Of a stretch of 56,876 nucleotides of DNA, positions 46,550 to 55,561 are shown piece after piece. Every line of letters starts with the position of its first letter. Position 1 is the first letter of the stretch. Position numbers and translations under genes: made by a program. Source of the DNA: Petralouisia muris (lineage in GTDB: Bacteria > Bacillota > Clostridia > Lachnospirales > Lachnospiraceae); assembly GCF_004793545.1 (NCBI RefSeq), contig NZ_SRYA01000033.1, positions 1 to 56,876 on the forward strand, written 5' to 3'. Under the pieces are notes generated by a model. The model searched no databases, was not told the DNA's origin, and saw only the letters and a list, made by a program, of their open reading frames with translations.

Positions 46550-48013
46550 TCACATCTTTACCACCTTAATTTTATTATTTTCCATATCACTCAGCCCCAC
46601 CACAGACAACCCCTGCTTCTGACACTGGGAAATAATGCCCAACAGCTTTCCCGTCATGATTTCTCCGGGAGCAACCAGAGGAATTCCTGGGGGATACAGA
46701 TAAATATATTCCTGACTGGTATGGCCGGTAGAGGCTTTGAGCGGCAGCAGCTCCGTGGTCTGGTTTATGGCAGCGGAAATGGACATGTTGGGTTTCGGCA
46801 TCTGATAAATCATCTCTGTTGTCAGCAGTTTGTGGGGATGATCCGTGTCAGAAGCGTTGTACTTGTGATCAATGTCGTCCAACGCCGAAAACAGCCTTTG
46901 AAAACCGCTCTTAGAATCCATCAGGGAGGTTAAGGCGGTAACATAATGGCCGGAGGACATTTCCATCTGCAGATGATAAGTGTGCAGCAGGAGGTCATAC
47001 AATTCTTTTCCCGTAAGGCCGGTGGTTCCTACGGAAATTAATATTTTGGAAAAATCATGGTCAAAGCATATCTCCCCAGAGCAGTTGGACTTACGAAAAA
47101 CCTTTAAATGCCGCAGATTTTCCGTTTTCTGGTAAAATTTCTGCAGCATTTGAGTGAACTCCGTGACATACCCGGCGCTTTCCTCTTTCATAAACCGGAT
47201 GCATCGTTCCATGGAAGCCATCAGCAGGTAAGAGGGAGAACTGCTCTGGTATATATCAAGAAAACCTTTGATAAGACTTATGTCCACCAGATTGGAATTC
47301 ACATGGAGCAAAGCCGTCTGTGTCAGACATGGCAGGGTTTTATGAAGGCTTTGGATCACGATATCCGCACCGCATTCTAAAGCTGTGGAAGGAAATTTCC
47401 TGGAAAAAGCAAAATGGGCGCCGTGGGCTTCATCTACTATCAGAGGAATTCCTCTGGCATGAGCAAGGTCAGCGATGGCCTGAATATCAGATACAATGCC
47501 ATCATAAGTAGGAGATGTGATAAATACGGCTCCCACCTGGGGAAAATCATTTAACGCCTGAGCAACATAAGCAGGAGGAATAGAACCGGAAATGCCGAAT
47601 TCTGCTGCGGCGGGCAGCAGATAAATGGTTTCCAGTTCTCTTAAATATGCGGCATGATAAGCGGATTTGTGGCTGTTTCTGGACATCAAAAGTGTTCCTT
47701 TGGGAGGAAGGGCGGCGCTGATTGCACTTAAAATGCCGCTGGTGCTGCCATTAATCAGATAGAAGGTTGCTTTTGCACCGAACATTTCAGCAGCCCGCAT
47801 CTGTGCTTCTTTTAAAATTCCTTCTGCATGGTACAGGTTGTCAAACCCGTCAATTTCCGTAATATCAATGGAATAAGGGTCTGGAAAATCCAGCTTGTCT
47901 GTCCGTTTGTGGCCAGGCATGTGAAAGGGATAATAATCACTGGCCGCATACGTCTGCAATTTCTGATCCAGATAAGCGGATTTCTGAAGGGTGTAAAAAA
48001 TATTATTGGACAT
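46550..48013 (-). CDS. Orn/Lys/Arg decarboxylase-family PLP enzyme (YaaO-like)
   Basis: 487-aa fold-type I PLP enzyme. YPFHMPGHKRTD near the N-terminus is the family signature, INGSTSGILSAI binds PLP phosphate, VDEAHGAHFAF holds the pyridine-contacting Asp and His, and the PLP Lys is in SLHKTLPCLTQTALLH. The C-terminal domain contains YLYPPGIPLVAPGE. It lacks the N-terminal wing of the large inducible decarboxylases, as YaaO and SpeA of Bacillus do. It would decarboxylate arginine or lysine for polyamine synthesis. Confidence 0.9.
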   Translation of the reverse strand: MSNNIFYTLQKSAYLDQKLQTYAASDYYPFHMPGHKRTDKLDFPDPYSIDITEIDGFDNLYHAEGILKEAQMRAAEMFGAKATFYLINGSTSGILSAISAALPPKGTLLMSRNSHKSAYHAAYLRELETIYLLPAAAEFGISGSIPPAYVAQALNDFPQVGAVFITSPTYDGIVSDIQAIADLAHARGIPLIVDEAHGAHFAFSRKFPSTALECGADIVIQSLHKTLPCLTQTALLHVNSNLVDISLIKGFLDIYQSSSPSYLLMASMERCIRFMKEESAGYVTEFTQMLQKFYQKTENLRHLKVFRKSNCSGEICFDHDFSKILISVGTTGLTGKELYDLLLHTYHLQMEMSSGHYVTALTSLMDSKSGFQRLFSALDDIDHKYNASDTDHPHKLLTTEMIYQMPKPNMSISAAINQTTELLPLKASTGHTSQEYIYLYPPGIPLVAPGEIMTGKLLGIISQCQKQGLSVVGLSDMENNKIKVVKM

Positions 48014-48179
48014 AAGACGCTCCTTTTATCATTTTTTTGGAAAAATATTTCTTACTCATAGTATACTGGAAAAAGAGCGGCATGGAAAGTAATTGTTGTA
48101 TTGAATTTCAAATTGTCCCGTAGTAAAATAGGAAAGAAGTTAACAATTAGAGCAGAAAGTAATGCAGGAGGAACATGAA

Positions 48180-50138
48180 GTGAAAGCAAAAAGAAGTATT
48201 AGCGGGCGGATACTGTTCAATACAGATCTCATGATGATTTGTCTGGCAGTGGTATTTGTTGTGTTAATGACACGTTCTATGAAATCGTTGACAGACAGTG
48301 TATTGTCTGATGTACTTCCGTCCATGACGAAAACGGCGTCCCAGAACTTAGAGGGCAATCTGCATATGCTGTCAGACCGGATTTTTATGATTGGGGAAAA
48401 TGAAGCCATTACGGATCCTGGCGGCTCTCAGGAAGGAAAGCTGTCTGTATTGGAAAACGCCCAGTCTGGCATTGAATTTGCATGGCTTGGCCTGTATAAC
48501 GCAGAGGGAAGCCTGTATCTGGGAGATGAGAAATGCCCGGCGTCTTTAAAGGAGAGAAAATTATTCCCTCTTTTGCAGGAAACTCAAAATATGGTAATAG
48601 ATGATATTTTTGAAAATGGGGATGTGCTGGAGCTTGCAGTAGGGCTTCCGATTTTCAATACAGAGGGAGAACTGAACTACTATCTGGTGGGAAGCTATAA
48701 TTATGATATTTTAAGCGATGTGCTAAGCAGCATCAATATCAGCGCCAACGGAGAAGCTTTTATTGTGAATGCAGATGGCCGCATTATGGGGCATCGGAAT
48801 ACTGATTTGGTACGGGAACAAACCGATATGGCGGAATACGTGGGAACTGACGTCATTGAGAATAAAGTAGTTTCCGGAGAAACTGGCATTATGACTTATG
48901 AATATAAGAAAGACACGGAACTTATCAGTTATGTTCCCATCAACGGAACCGACTGGTATCTTGCAATTATTGTCCCAAGAAGTGATTTTATGGGACCGGC
49001 CAACGACAGTATTTTGCTGGGAATTTACATTACCCTGGGGATTTTGTTGGTAGCAGGAATTTATACTGTCGCTTATGCCTCCAGAATTAAAAATTCTCTG
49101 AAAGGCGTTACCAACCGGATTGAACTTCTGGCAAATGGCGATTTAAAGACGCCTACAAAAATCAGCAGGACAAAGGATGAAACGCAGGTGCTTTCAGCAT
49201 CTTTGAGCAATACTGTAAACAGTATTAATGGCTATATTTCTGAACTGTCCAAGATTCTATCTAGTATTTCTGAAGGAGATTTTGATGTGTCAGTGGAAGG
49301 TGAGTTCCATGGGGATTTTGTGATTATGAAGGAATCCTTAAACAGCATCATTGTTTCTTTAAGCCAGATGCTGATGTCGGTGCAGGATTCTTCCAAACAG
49401 GTATTGGAAACGGCCGGCATTGTGTCAGAAAGTGCAGTTCAGGTACATACAGGTTCCAGTGAACAGTCCAGTTCCCTGATGGTTCTGACAGAGGAGACGA
49501 AAGCAATTGAGGAAAATATTTCTGAGGTGGACAATAATACCAGAATGGCCGGAGAGCTGATGGAAAAAGCAAAGACGAGCATGGACGCCGGAGACGCCAA
49601 TATGAAGAATCTGCTGAAAGCCATGGAGGATATCAACAATAATTCTTTGGAAATTACCAAGGTGAACCGGATTCTGGAAAACATTGCCGCACAGACCAAT
49701 ATGCTGGCTTTGAACGCTTCAGTGGAAGCCAGCCGGGCAGGGGAATTTGGAAAAGGATTTGCAGTGGTGGCTTCTGAAGTCAGAGAACTTGCAGCCCAGA
49801 GCACGGATTCTGCAAAACATGCTTCTGAGGTAATTAACAGTTCCCTGAAAGCCATCGAAAATGGCGTGATTTATGCAAAACAGGCGGCAGAATCCTTTGA
49901 TGATATCAATGAAGTAACCAGTAAAATGACAGATATTACCAAGCGGCTGGAAGAGTCTGTAAGTGTCCAGAAAGAATCTCTGGCAAATATGTCAGATCAG
50001 ATAGCGCAAATCAGCAATGTGGCTCAGCGAAACCTGGATTCCAGCTATGAAAGCACCACCGCCAGCCAGAAGCTTCATAAGCAGGCGGAAGGACTGCAGA
50101 ATATTTCCGGGCAGTTCCGGTTAAGGAGGGACAAATAA
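48180..50138 (+). CDS. Methyl-accepting chemotaxis protein with dCache sensor
   Basis: 652 aa from the GTG at 48180 (AGGAGG 9 nt upstream; an ATG at 48162 covers that ribosome site). Helix 1 near 12-36, extracytoplasmic double-Cache domain to about 275 ([31 protein letters not shown]), helix 2 ([19 protein letters not shown]), HAMP, and a long coiled coil with the signalling tip [22 protein letters not shown]. It feeds CheA/CheW. The lipoprotein gene starts 2 bp after its stop, so the two are one unit. Confidence 0.93.
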   Translation: MKAKRSISGRILFNTDLMMICLAVVFVVLMTRSMKSLTDSVLSDVLPSMTKTASQNLEGNLHMLSDRIFMIGENEAITDPGGSQEGKLSVLENAQSGIEFAWLGLYNAEGSLYLGDEKCPASLKERKLFPLLQETQNMVIDDIFENGDVLELAVGLPIFNTEGELNYYLVGSYNYDILSDVLSSINISANGEAFIVNADGRIMGHRNTDLVREQTDMAEYVGTDVIENKVVSGETGIMTYEYKKDTELISYVPINGTDWYLAIIVPRSDFMGPANDSILLGIYITLGILLVAGIYTVAYASRIKNSLKGVTNRIELLANGDLKTPTKISRTKDETQVLSASLSNTVNSINGYISELSKILSSISEGDFDVSVEGEFHGDFVIMKESLNSIIVSLSQMLMSVQDSSKQVLETAGIVSESAVQVHTGSSEQSSSLMVLTEETKAIEENISEVDNNTRMAGELMEKAKTSMDAGDANMKNLLKAMEDINNNSLEITKVNRILENIAAQTNMLALNASVEASRAGEFGKGFAVVASEVRELAAQSTDSAKHASEVINSSLKAIENGVIYAKQAAESFDDINEVTSKMTDITKRLEESVSVQKESLANMSDQIAQISNVAQRNLDSSYESTTASQKLHKQAEGLQNISGQFRLRRDK

Positions 50139-50139
50139 G

Positions 50140-50661
50140 ATGAAGAAGAAAAACAGCATAGAAACTTCTGCATTACATTCCAGAAGTTTTTGGGCATGTA
50201 TGCAGAAACGATCAAAAATCTGCCTGGCGGGGCTTTTGGCATGTATCTGCGTAATATTCTCCGGCTGCGGCAGCCAGAAATCAGAGGGAAAATGGGAAGA
50301 TGGTTATTATACTGCAATAATGGACGAATATTCTCATGGTTGGAAAGAATATGTTACCATCTGCGTCATGAACAATAAGATTGTCAGCGTGGAATTTAAT
50401 GCCAGGAATCCAAGCGGGTTTATTAAGGCATGGGATAATGCTTATATGAAAAATATGAATCCTGTTTCCGGTACATATCCAAACCGGTATACCAGAACTT
50501 ACGCAGCAGAATTATTGGCAGACCAGAGTGCAGATGATATCGATATGATAGCAGGGGCTTCTTCCTCTGGCGGTAATTTCCGCAGGCTGGCGGCGGCAGT
50601 GCTGGAATGCGCCAAAAAAGGAGATACGGAAATTGCAGTTGTTGCCACGGAGCAGGAATAG
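50140..50661 (+). CDS. FMN-binding domain lipoprotein
   Basis: 173 aa. A hydrophilic, basic N-terminus precedes the hydrophobic core LAGLLACICVIFSGC (lipobox, Cys near 43). The mature part has GKWEDGYYTAIMDEYSHGWKEYVTI and DDIDMIAGASSSGGNFRRLAAA, an FMN_bind domain; the attachment motif reads D--AGASSS, with Ser where Thr is usual. Such lipoproteins carry FMN and serve extracellular electron transfer (PplA-type). Two bases separate it from the chemoreceptor, so both are made together; it might sense redox state for the receptor. Confidence 0.82.
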   Translation: MKKKNSIETSALHSRSFWACMQKRSKICLAGLLACICVIFSGCGSQKSEGKWEDGYYTAIMDEYSHGWKEYVTICVMNNKIVSVEFNARNPSGFIKAWDNAYMKNMNPVSGTYPNRYTRTYAAELLADQSADDIDMIAGASSSGGNFRRLAAAVLECAKKGDTEIAVVATEQE

Positions 50662-50676
50662 ATTTCGTTTGAATTT

Positions 50677-50738
50677 TAGAGCGCGTTTGAAAAACCATCC
50701 TTGCCATCTGACAGAAAGTATTTTTCAAACACGCTCTA
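50677..50738. repeat. Repeat family 2, complete inverted element
   Basis: TAGAGCGCGTTTGAAAAA (50677-50694) and TTTTTCAAACACGCTCTA (50721-50738), 17 of 18 bp complementary, with a 26-bp centre. The right arm is identical to the single arms at 1270-1287 and 22781-22798. It lies after the FMN-binding lipoprotein stop and may act as terminator or be a non-autonomous mobile element. Confidence 0.7.
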
Positions 50739-50838
50739 ATTATTTGCAATATTCTTTTTTCTCAAATCTGACTAGGACGCAGCATTACAATATATTTCAC
50801 TGAAGTTTCAGCTCAAATTACACTTATCTTTCCTATTT

Positions 50839-51930
50839 TTATTTATCCAGAAATCCCCAGCGCAAACTCTGGCACCCCGCCCAGAACAACGGAACTCCCA
50901 GGATTAACGAGACTGTTTCCGCGCACAAATAAAAGGCGCAGATTCTTGAAAAATCCTTGATGCGGCAGTCTGTATTCATTTGCTGTATTCCCCGCAGAAT
51001 CTGCCGCCCGTAATACGGGAAGTCAAAAATATTGTTTTCCGGCAAGTAGACGGCTGGTATGCGCACAAGCTGTAAAAGAAGCGCAAAGCCAAAGAGCGCA
51101 AGCGCCAATGCGCCGGCGCCCAGAAAAGCCTGAAAGCCTCTCTGGGAGGTATGTTCCTTACATTCATATGCGGCAATAAGCTTCTGATAGGAGAAGATGC
51201 ATAAGCGCAGAATAAACCACAAACCGGCAAAAAAGAACCCGAGAAGCAGAATGCTGTCCCCTAACTGATGCAAACGTCCCAAATCCTTTATCTCCCCTTC
51301 CAGCGGGGCTCTCATCGTCACTGCCGTCTCCTGCACTTGCTGCTCGGCTGTTTTTGCGGCATCCGCCCCGATCAGCAAATGTTCCGTCGGCGCGTCCGAA
51401 TTTTCTGATCCATTTCTGTAGATCACAGGGAGTTTGGCGGAACCCAATTGGACAAGAACGCCATCATCCTTGTAAACTCCGCAGACTGCAAATTCCGTCC
51501 CATTGATATACAGCGTCTTTTTCCCGCTTCTTCCCGCAAAGAGCTCCTTGGAAAGGCTTTCTGGTATCACTGCCGCATGTTCAGCGGAAGCGTCGTCTGA
51601 AAAATATTGCCCCTCACTGAACTGCAGGTTTGCGTACGCCCCATAATTGGCCGTTGTCATCTGGCAATATGCCAAAACGGATCTGCCTTTTGCCCCATCT
51701 GCAGCCTGTACTTTTTCCCCTGGGCTGGCGGCGGCAAACCCGCCCCGTTCTGTAAGAGGTGACGCCTGCGCTATGGAAACCTCCAGTCCCTGAGGGCTGT
51801 ATAATTCTATGGCAAAGGGCGTCCGGTTCTTTAAATCCCCGCTGACAAAAGCCGCCCCAAAGAAGAAAAACGCGGAAAAAGAAAGGCAAATTACGCCGCA
51901 TATCAAGGAGCGGATGTTTCTTGTCTTCAT
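50839..51930 (-). CDS. MacB/FtsX-like membrane protein without an ATPase domain
   Basis: 363 aa from the ATG at 51930. Topology is that of FtsX-type permeases: one N-terminal helix (SLICGVICLSFSAFFFFGAA), an extracytoplasmic domain of about 190 residues resembling the MacB periplasmic core (FSEGQYFSDDASAEHAAVIPES, NGTEFAVCGVYKDDG), then three helices (about 235-260, 285-312, 335-358). No ATP-binding region and none nearby. The start overlaps the stop of the previous gene (ATGA). Assignment is by topology and motif resemblance. Confidence 0.65.
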   Translation of the reverse strand: MKTRNIRSLICGVICLSFSAFFFFGAAFVSGDLKNRTPFAIELYSPQGLEVSIAQASPLTERGGFAAASPGEKVQAADGAKGRSVLAYCQMTTANYGAYANLQFSEGQYFSDDASAEHAAVIPESLSKELFAGRSGKKTLYINGTEFAVCGVYKDDGVLVQLGSAKLPVIYRNGSENSDAPTEHLLIGADAAKTAEQQVQETAVTMRAPLEGEIKDLGRLHQLGDSILLLGFFFAGLWFILRLCIFSYQKLIAAYECKEHTSQRGFQAFLGAGALALALFGFALLLQLVRIPAVYLPENNIFDFPYYGRQILRGIQQMNTDCRIKDFSRICAFYLCAETVSLILGVPLFWAGCQSLRWGFLDK

Positions 51931-52328
51931 TCTTCCACACACCTCACAGTCTCATCGTCAGACAGGCTCCGGCTTGGATAAATCGCCAATGTCTGTCCTT
52001 CCAAATTCCCTTCCAGAAAACAGAAGTCATAATCTGCACTGTATATCTGGACTGAAGTTTCCGCCACATACAGTTCCGTCCCCCATGTCCCTTCTCTCCT
52101 TTGCAGCAGCATCACGCAGGGCTGCCCGTTTCTGTTTGTGAAAATGCAGGCAGGGGAAACCTTCACCACCGTGCTTCCGTCTTCCATTCTTATGGCGGGC
52201 GGAACGGTCACCGTCCGCACTTCCGTCAACAGCAGGATTTCAATCCTATGGGCCAGGACGATGCACAGCGCCAGGATGATAAAAAGCGCCGCCGCCATCC
52301 GCACTGCAAATTGTTTTGAATTCTTCAT
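51927..52328 (-). CDS. Small membrane-anchored protein resembling a MacA-type adaptor
   Basis: 133 aa: one N-terminal helix (AVRMAAALFIILALCIVLAH), then an extracytoplasmic beta-rich domain. VVKVSPACIFTNRNGQPCVMLL and the end LEGNLEGQTLAIYPSRSLSDDETV resemble the membrane-proximal domain of periplasmic adaptor (MFP/MacA) proteins, without their hairpin and lipoyl parts. Overlaps the MacB-like gene by four bases, and lies 20 bp after the permease gene. Function unknown; a mini-adaptor for the MacB-like partner is inferred. Confidence 0.6.
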   Translation of the reverse strand: MKNSKQFAVRMAAALFIILALCIVLAHRIEILLLTEVRTVTVPPAIRMEDGSTVVKVSPACIFTNRNGQPCVMLLQRREGTWGTELYVAETSVQIYSADYDFCFLEGNLEGQTLAIYPSRSLSDDETVRCVEE

Positions 52329-52348
52329 AAGCCCTGTCCTTTCACATG

Positions 52349-53221
52349 TTATCGCACCCCTGACAGTTCAATTCCCTGAGTCAGCTCCTCATGGAAAAAG
52401 AAAAACAGCAGAAGCATAGGCAGCGCCGCCAAAACGCCGCACACAAAAGACAGCTCAAAATTCACCTGGTTTACGCTTGCAAGAAACACGGAAAGGGGAT
52501 ATCTTAAAATGTCCTTTAAGAACGTAATGGGCTGCTCCACCATATTCCACGCGTCCACAAAAGATAAAAGAAACACGCTGATGAACCCGCCTTTCCCGAT
52601 AGGCGCCATCACCCGGAACAATGACTGAAGCGTTCCCGCCCCGTCAAGCTTTGCCGCATCTAAAAGCTCATCCGGTATTCCCTTAAAAATCTGCGTCATA
52701 AACACCGTCCCGAAGGGCAGAAACATCATGGGCAGAATCAACGCCAGCCATGTGTCCAAAAGCTTCAGTTCATCCAGAATGATATAATTGGGCACAAGCG
52801 TCACCTGCACCGGCATCATCATCAGCGCCATCAATAAAAAATATATCCCTTTTTTAAGGGGAATCGGATATTTAGCAAAAGCGAATCCTCCCAGCGCGCT
52901 GACGGCAATCTGTCCCGCCGAAATGGCCAGGCACAGAAACAGGCTGCGCCAGAACTTCATCAGATAATCCGTGCTTCTTAAAAAGACCATGTAATAGCCT
53001 TCCAGAGAAAAAGCATCCGGGATAAGGTGAAACGCCGCTTTTGCATTCTCGTTTTGGCCCATGGCAGCCGCATAATACCGGCTGTTCTCAGAAGGGGACA
53101 TAAAACTGTTGCACAGGGTATAGACTGCTGGGAACAGCACCAAAGCCCCTAAAATCAGGAAAAAGATGGCGCCCGAAGCCTGTGAAAGACAGTTAGAATT
53201 TGTAAAACGCCGCCGTTTCAT
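52349..53221 (-). CDS. Carbohydrate ABC transporter permease (MalG type)
   Basis: About 290 aa, six helices. EAA loop DELLDAAKLDGAGTLQSLFRVMAPIGKGG is seen as LLDAAKLDGAGTLQSLF. Start ATG at 53221 (or 53227, where ATGA overlaps the previous stop); GGGAGGA fits the former better. Also notable is the segment SPSENSRYYAAAMGQNENAKAAFHL between helices. Operates with the preceding permease and binding protein. No ATPase gene in the operon. Confidence 0.9.
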   Translation of the reverse strand: MKRRRFTNSNCLSQASGAIFFLILGALVLFPAVYTLCNSFMSPSENSRYYAAAMGQNENAKAAFHLIPDAFSLEGYYMVFLRSTDYLMKFWRSLFLCLAISAGQIAVSALGGFAFAKYPIPLKKGIYFLLMALMMMPVQVTLVPNYIILDELKLLDTWLALILPMMFLPFGTVFMTQIFKGIPDELLDAAKLDGAGTLQSLFRVMAPIGKGGFISVFLLSFVDAWNMVEQPITFLKDILRYPLSVFLASVNQVNFELSFVCGVLAALPMLLLFFFFHEELTQGIELSGVR

Positions 53222-53223
53222 TC

Positions 53224-54096
53224 TCATTCCTCCCTGTATCTGTTTTGAAGGATATATAATCCACACAATAGAAAAACCAAAACCAGAAGAAGCAGGATGG
53301 CCGCCACGCTTAACCTCTGATAATTCAGATTTTCGAAATTGTTGTTCAGAAAATGCTGTATCATGTAAATGCTGTCATGGGGATGTTTCCCGCCTAAAAG
53401 AAATGCCTCCCGGTAAGATTTAAAGGCGTTTACAATGCCCATAACCGCCGCCAGAAAAAGATGCGGGGCCATCATTGGCAGAGTGATGGAAACAAGCTTC
53501 TGCAGGCTTCCCGCCCCTTCGATTGCGGCCGTCTGGTAGAATTCCTCCGGAATTGCATTCAAGCCGGAAAGCAGCAGGATCACGCTGTATCCAACGCTTT
53601 TCCATAGATACAATCCCAACAGGACATAAAAAGCCTTCGGCCCTTCCAGCCATTGGACAATAGGAACTCCCAGGGATGTCAGCCAGTTGTTCAGAACGCC
53701 CGTTTCAGCAAAAAACACCTGGAGAACCATAACGACGCTGGCAATGGGAAGCACTAACGGCAGCAGCAGGATGTAGCGGAAAAACCGGCTTCCCGCCAGC
53801 CCTTTTTTGATCATCAGCGCCAGGAAAAAACTCAGTGCGATATTGGAGACAACTCCCACAGCTAAAAACCGCAAGGTATTTGCCGCTGCCAGCCGGAACG
53901 CATAGGAGGAGAACACATCTTTATAATTCCCGAAGCCTGCAAAGTAAGCCCCGCCCACGCCAAAGGTAAAGGAATATCTAATACATATGGCAAAGGGCAG
54001 CAAGAAGAAAAGAAAAGTCCCCAGCAGAACCGGCGCCGCCAGTGACATTCCTGTCAGCTTTTTTCTCCTTTCTAGCAAATGACGTCTGTCTTTCAT
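53224..54096 (-). CDS. Carbohydrate ABC transporter permease (MalF type)
   Basis: 290 aa from the ATG at 54096 (GAGGGAGG 6 nt upstream). Helix one MSLAAPVLLGTFLFFLLPFAI; EAA loop EEFYQTAAIEGAGSLQKLVS near 200. Overlaps its neighbours at both ends, so the five genes are translated as a chain. Typical CUT1 sugar importer, substrate unknown. Confidence 0.9.
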   Translation of the reverse strand: MKDRRHLLERRKKLTGMSLAAPVLLGTFLFFLLPFAICIRYSFTFGVGGAYFAGFGNYKDVFSSYAFRLAAANTLRFLAVGVVSNIALSFFLALMIKKGLAGSRFFRYILLLPLVLPIASVVMVLQVFFAETGVLNNWLTSLGVPIVQWLEGPKAFYVLLGLYLWKSVGYSVILLLSGLNAIPEEFYQTAAIEGAGSLQKLVSITLPMMAPHLFLAAVMGIVNAFKSYREAFLLGGKHPHDSIYMIQHFLNNNFENLNYQRLSVAAILLLLVLVFLLCGLYILQNRYREE

Positions 54097-54110
54097 CGCG
54101 CGCCTCCCTC

Positions 54111-55403
54111 TCATTCCTCAAAATAGAAGCGCAATTCATTTTTTAAATCATCCAGCTTTTCTTCCACGGAACGGTTTTCATTTGTCATAAACACCGCCTC
54201 AAAAACCAGGGAATTCTCACGCTGGCAGAAACGGGCCGTGGTGACCTGCTGTGTCAGCTGGAACAATTCCTCTGCTTTTTTTGCGGCCGCTTCCTGATAT
54301 TCTTCTGTTCCATAGGTAAACCAGTACTGATACGCCGGCACAAAAGCGTTGTTATTAATAGGGAGAGCCGTAGGCATTCTTCCACTGCCAAAATTCTCCC
54401 AGCCTGTGCTTCCCTGCATTTCATCGGACAGCAGGAAGGCTAAAAACTCGCCCGCCTGGGAAGCGCACGCGCTGTTTGCACGGACTGCCGCAAACACGTT
54501 CACCTGCGCGTTGATCCCTCCCTCCCCATTTGGGAACGGCAGAAACGTAACGTCTATGCCAGAAGTGAGAGAGTTTTGGACAAACGTTTCGAATGAATTG
54601 GCTATATAATGCCCCATCAACGCAACATTGGGCAATTCCGATACCTCTTCGGAAGATAATTCCTGTCTCTCTGCTAACAGCTCTGCCAAGTCCTGCAGTT
54701 CCTGAGAGAACGTAATGGTTTTTTCCTCATAATCCAAGACAGGCGATCCAAAAAGCCCCGGTATATAGTCTTTCAATAAAAATTCTGAAGGAAACTTTTC
54801 CACCCCTGTATGATTGGCGACCTCTTCCAAGAATTGAGCCGGCTGGTCGGAAGACGGCCTCCAGTCCCCCAGCATGTCGTCCGTCACGGCAACGCCGGCC
54901 AGCATATATCCCAGGGGCAAAAACCACTGTTTCCCATCCACTTCCCCGGCCTTCAGCACCGTCTGGTTCAGCGGCAGATCCTTTAACCCGTCCATCACTG
55001 TGTTCAGGTCTAAAAACACTCCATTACGGCTGCTTTTTATCATATCCGGCAGCACTTCGTTATTCTCGTCCAGAAGAAAGACGTCCGGCCCCTTGCCCGC
55101 CATAATCTGCACCTGCATGTCCTTCGCCGCTTTTCTGTCTTTTTCCGTTTTCTCCGTAGGGGTATTGTCAATATAGGGGATCACCTCAATCTCCACTTCC
55201 GTTTCAGGATGGAGCTTGCAGTATTTTGCGATTGCCTTCCTGTAAAATGCTACCTGTTGCTCTGAAACAGCGATCACCATCTTCGGCTGATCTCCGGAAC
55301 CTCCTGCGGCCCCTTTTTCAGAGGTTGAATTGGAAGATTGGCAGGACGCGAAAGAAAGCGCACACAATAATCCCGCCAGAATAAGCGCTAATTTTTTCTT
55401 CAT
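54111..55403 (-). CDS. Extracellular solute-binding lipoprotein, sugar type
   Basis: 430 aa. Signal peptide MKKKLALILAGLLCALSFASC with the lipid-anchored Cys at about 21, Ser/Gly-rich tether, then family 1 binding-protein fold (PKMVIAVSEQQVAFYRKAI; GKGPDVFLLDENNEVLPDM). First gene of the five-gene operon. GGGAGG lies just before the ATG. A 12-bp inverted repeat lies 36 bp upstream. Ligand unknown; it could be a sugar or a glycopeptide. Confidence 0.9.
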   Translation of the reverse strand: MKKKLALILAGLLCALSFASCQSSNSTSEKGAAGGSGDQPKMVIAVSEQQVAFYRKAIAKYCKLHPETEVEIEVIPYIDNTPTEKTEKDRKAAKDMQVQIMAGKGPDVFLLDENNEVLPDMIKSSRNGVFLDLNTVMDGLKDLPLNQTVLKAGEVDGKQWFLPLGYMLAGVAVTDDMLGDWRPSSDQPAQFLEEVANHTGVEKFPSEFLLKDYIPGLFGSPVLDYEEKTITFSQELQDLAELLAERQELSSEEVSELPNVALMGHYIANSFETFVQNSLTSGIDVTFLPFPNGEGGINAQVNVFAAVRANSACASQAGEFLAFLLSDEMQGSTGWENFGSGRMPTALPINNNAFVPAYQYWFTYGTEEYQEAAAKKAEELFQLTQQVTTARFCQRENSLVFEAVFMTNENRSVEEKLDDLKNELRFYFEE

Positions 55404-55438
55404 AACATTGCCTCCCTGTTGCTTTATAAAGTACAGCA

Positions 55439-55474
55439 GCCTAAATCAATTTGATTGAAGATATTGATTTAGGC
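55439..55474 (-). promoter_or_regulatory. 12-bp perfect inverted repeat upstream of the binding-protein operon
   Basis: GCCTAAATCAAT (55439-55450) and ATTGATTTAGGC (55463-55474), 12-nt loop. No T-run follows in the minus direction, so an operator or leader hairpin is more likely than a terminator. No clear -35/-10 pair could be fixed just upstream. Confidence 0.55.
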
Positions 55475-55561
55475 GACTGCAAATCTATCAAAAGTGATGC
55501 AAGTGGATTTCATTTTATCACTATAATATTGGCAAAACGCAACATTTAGTTCACGCATAAA

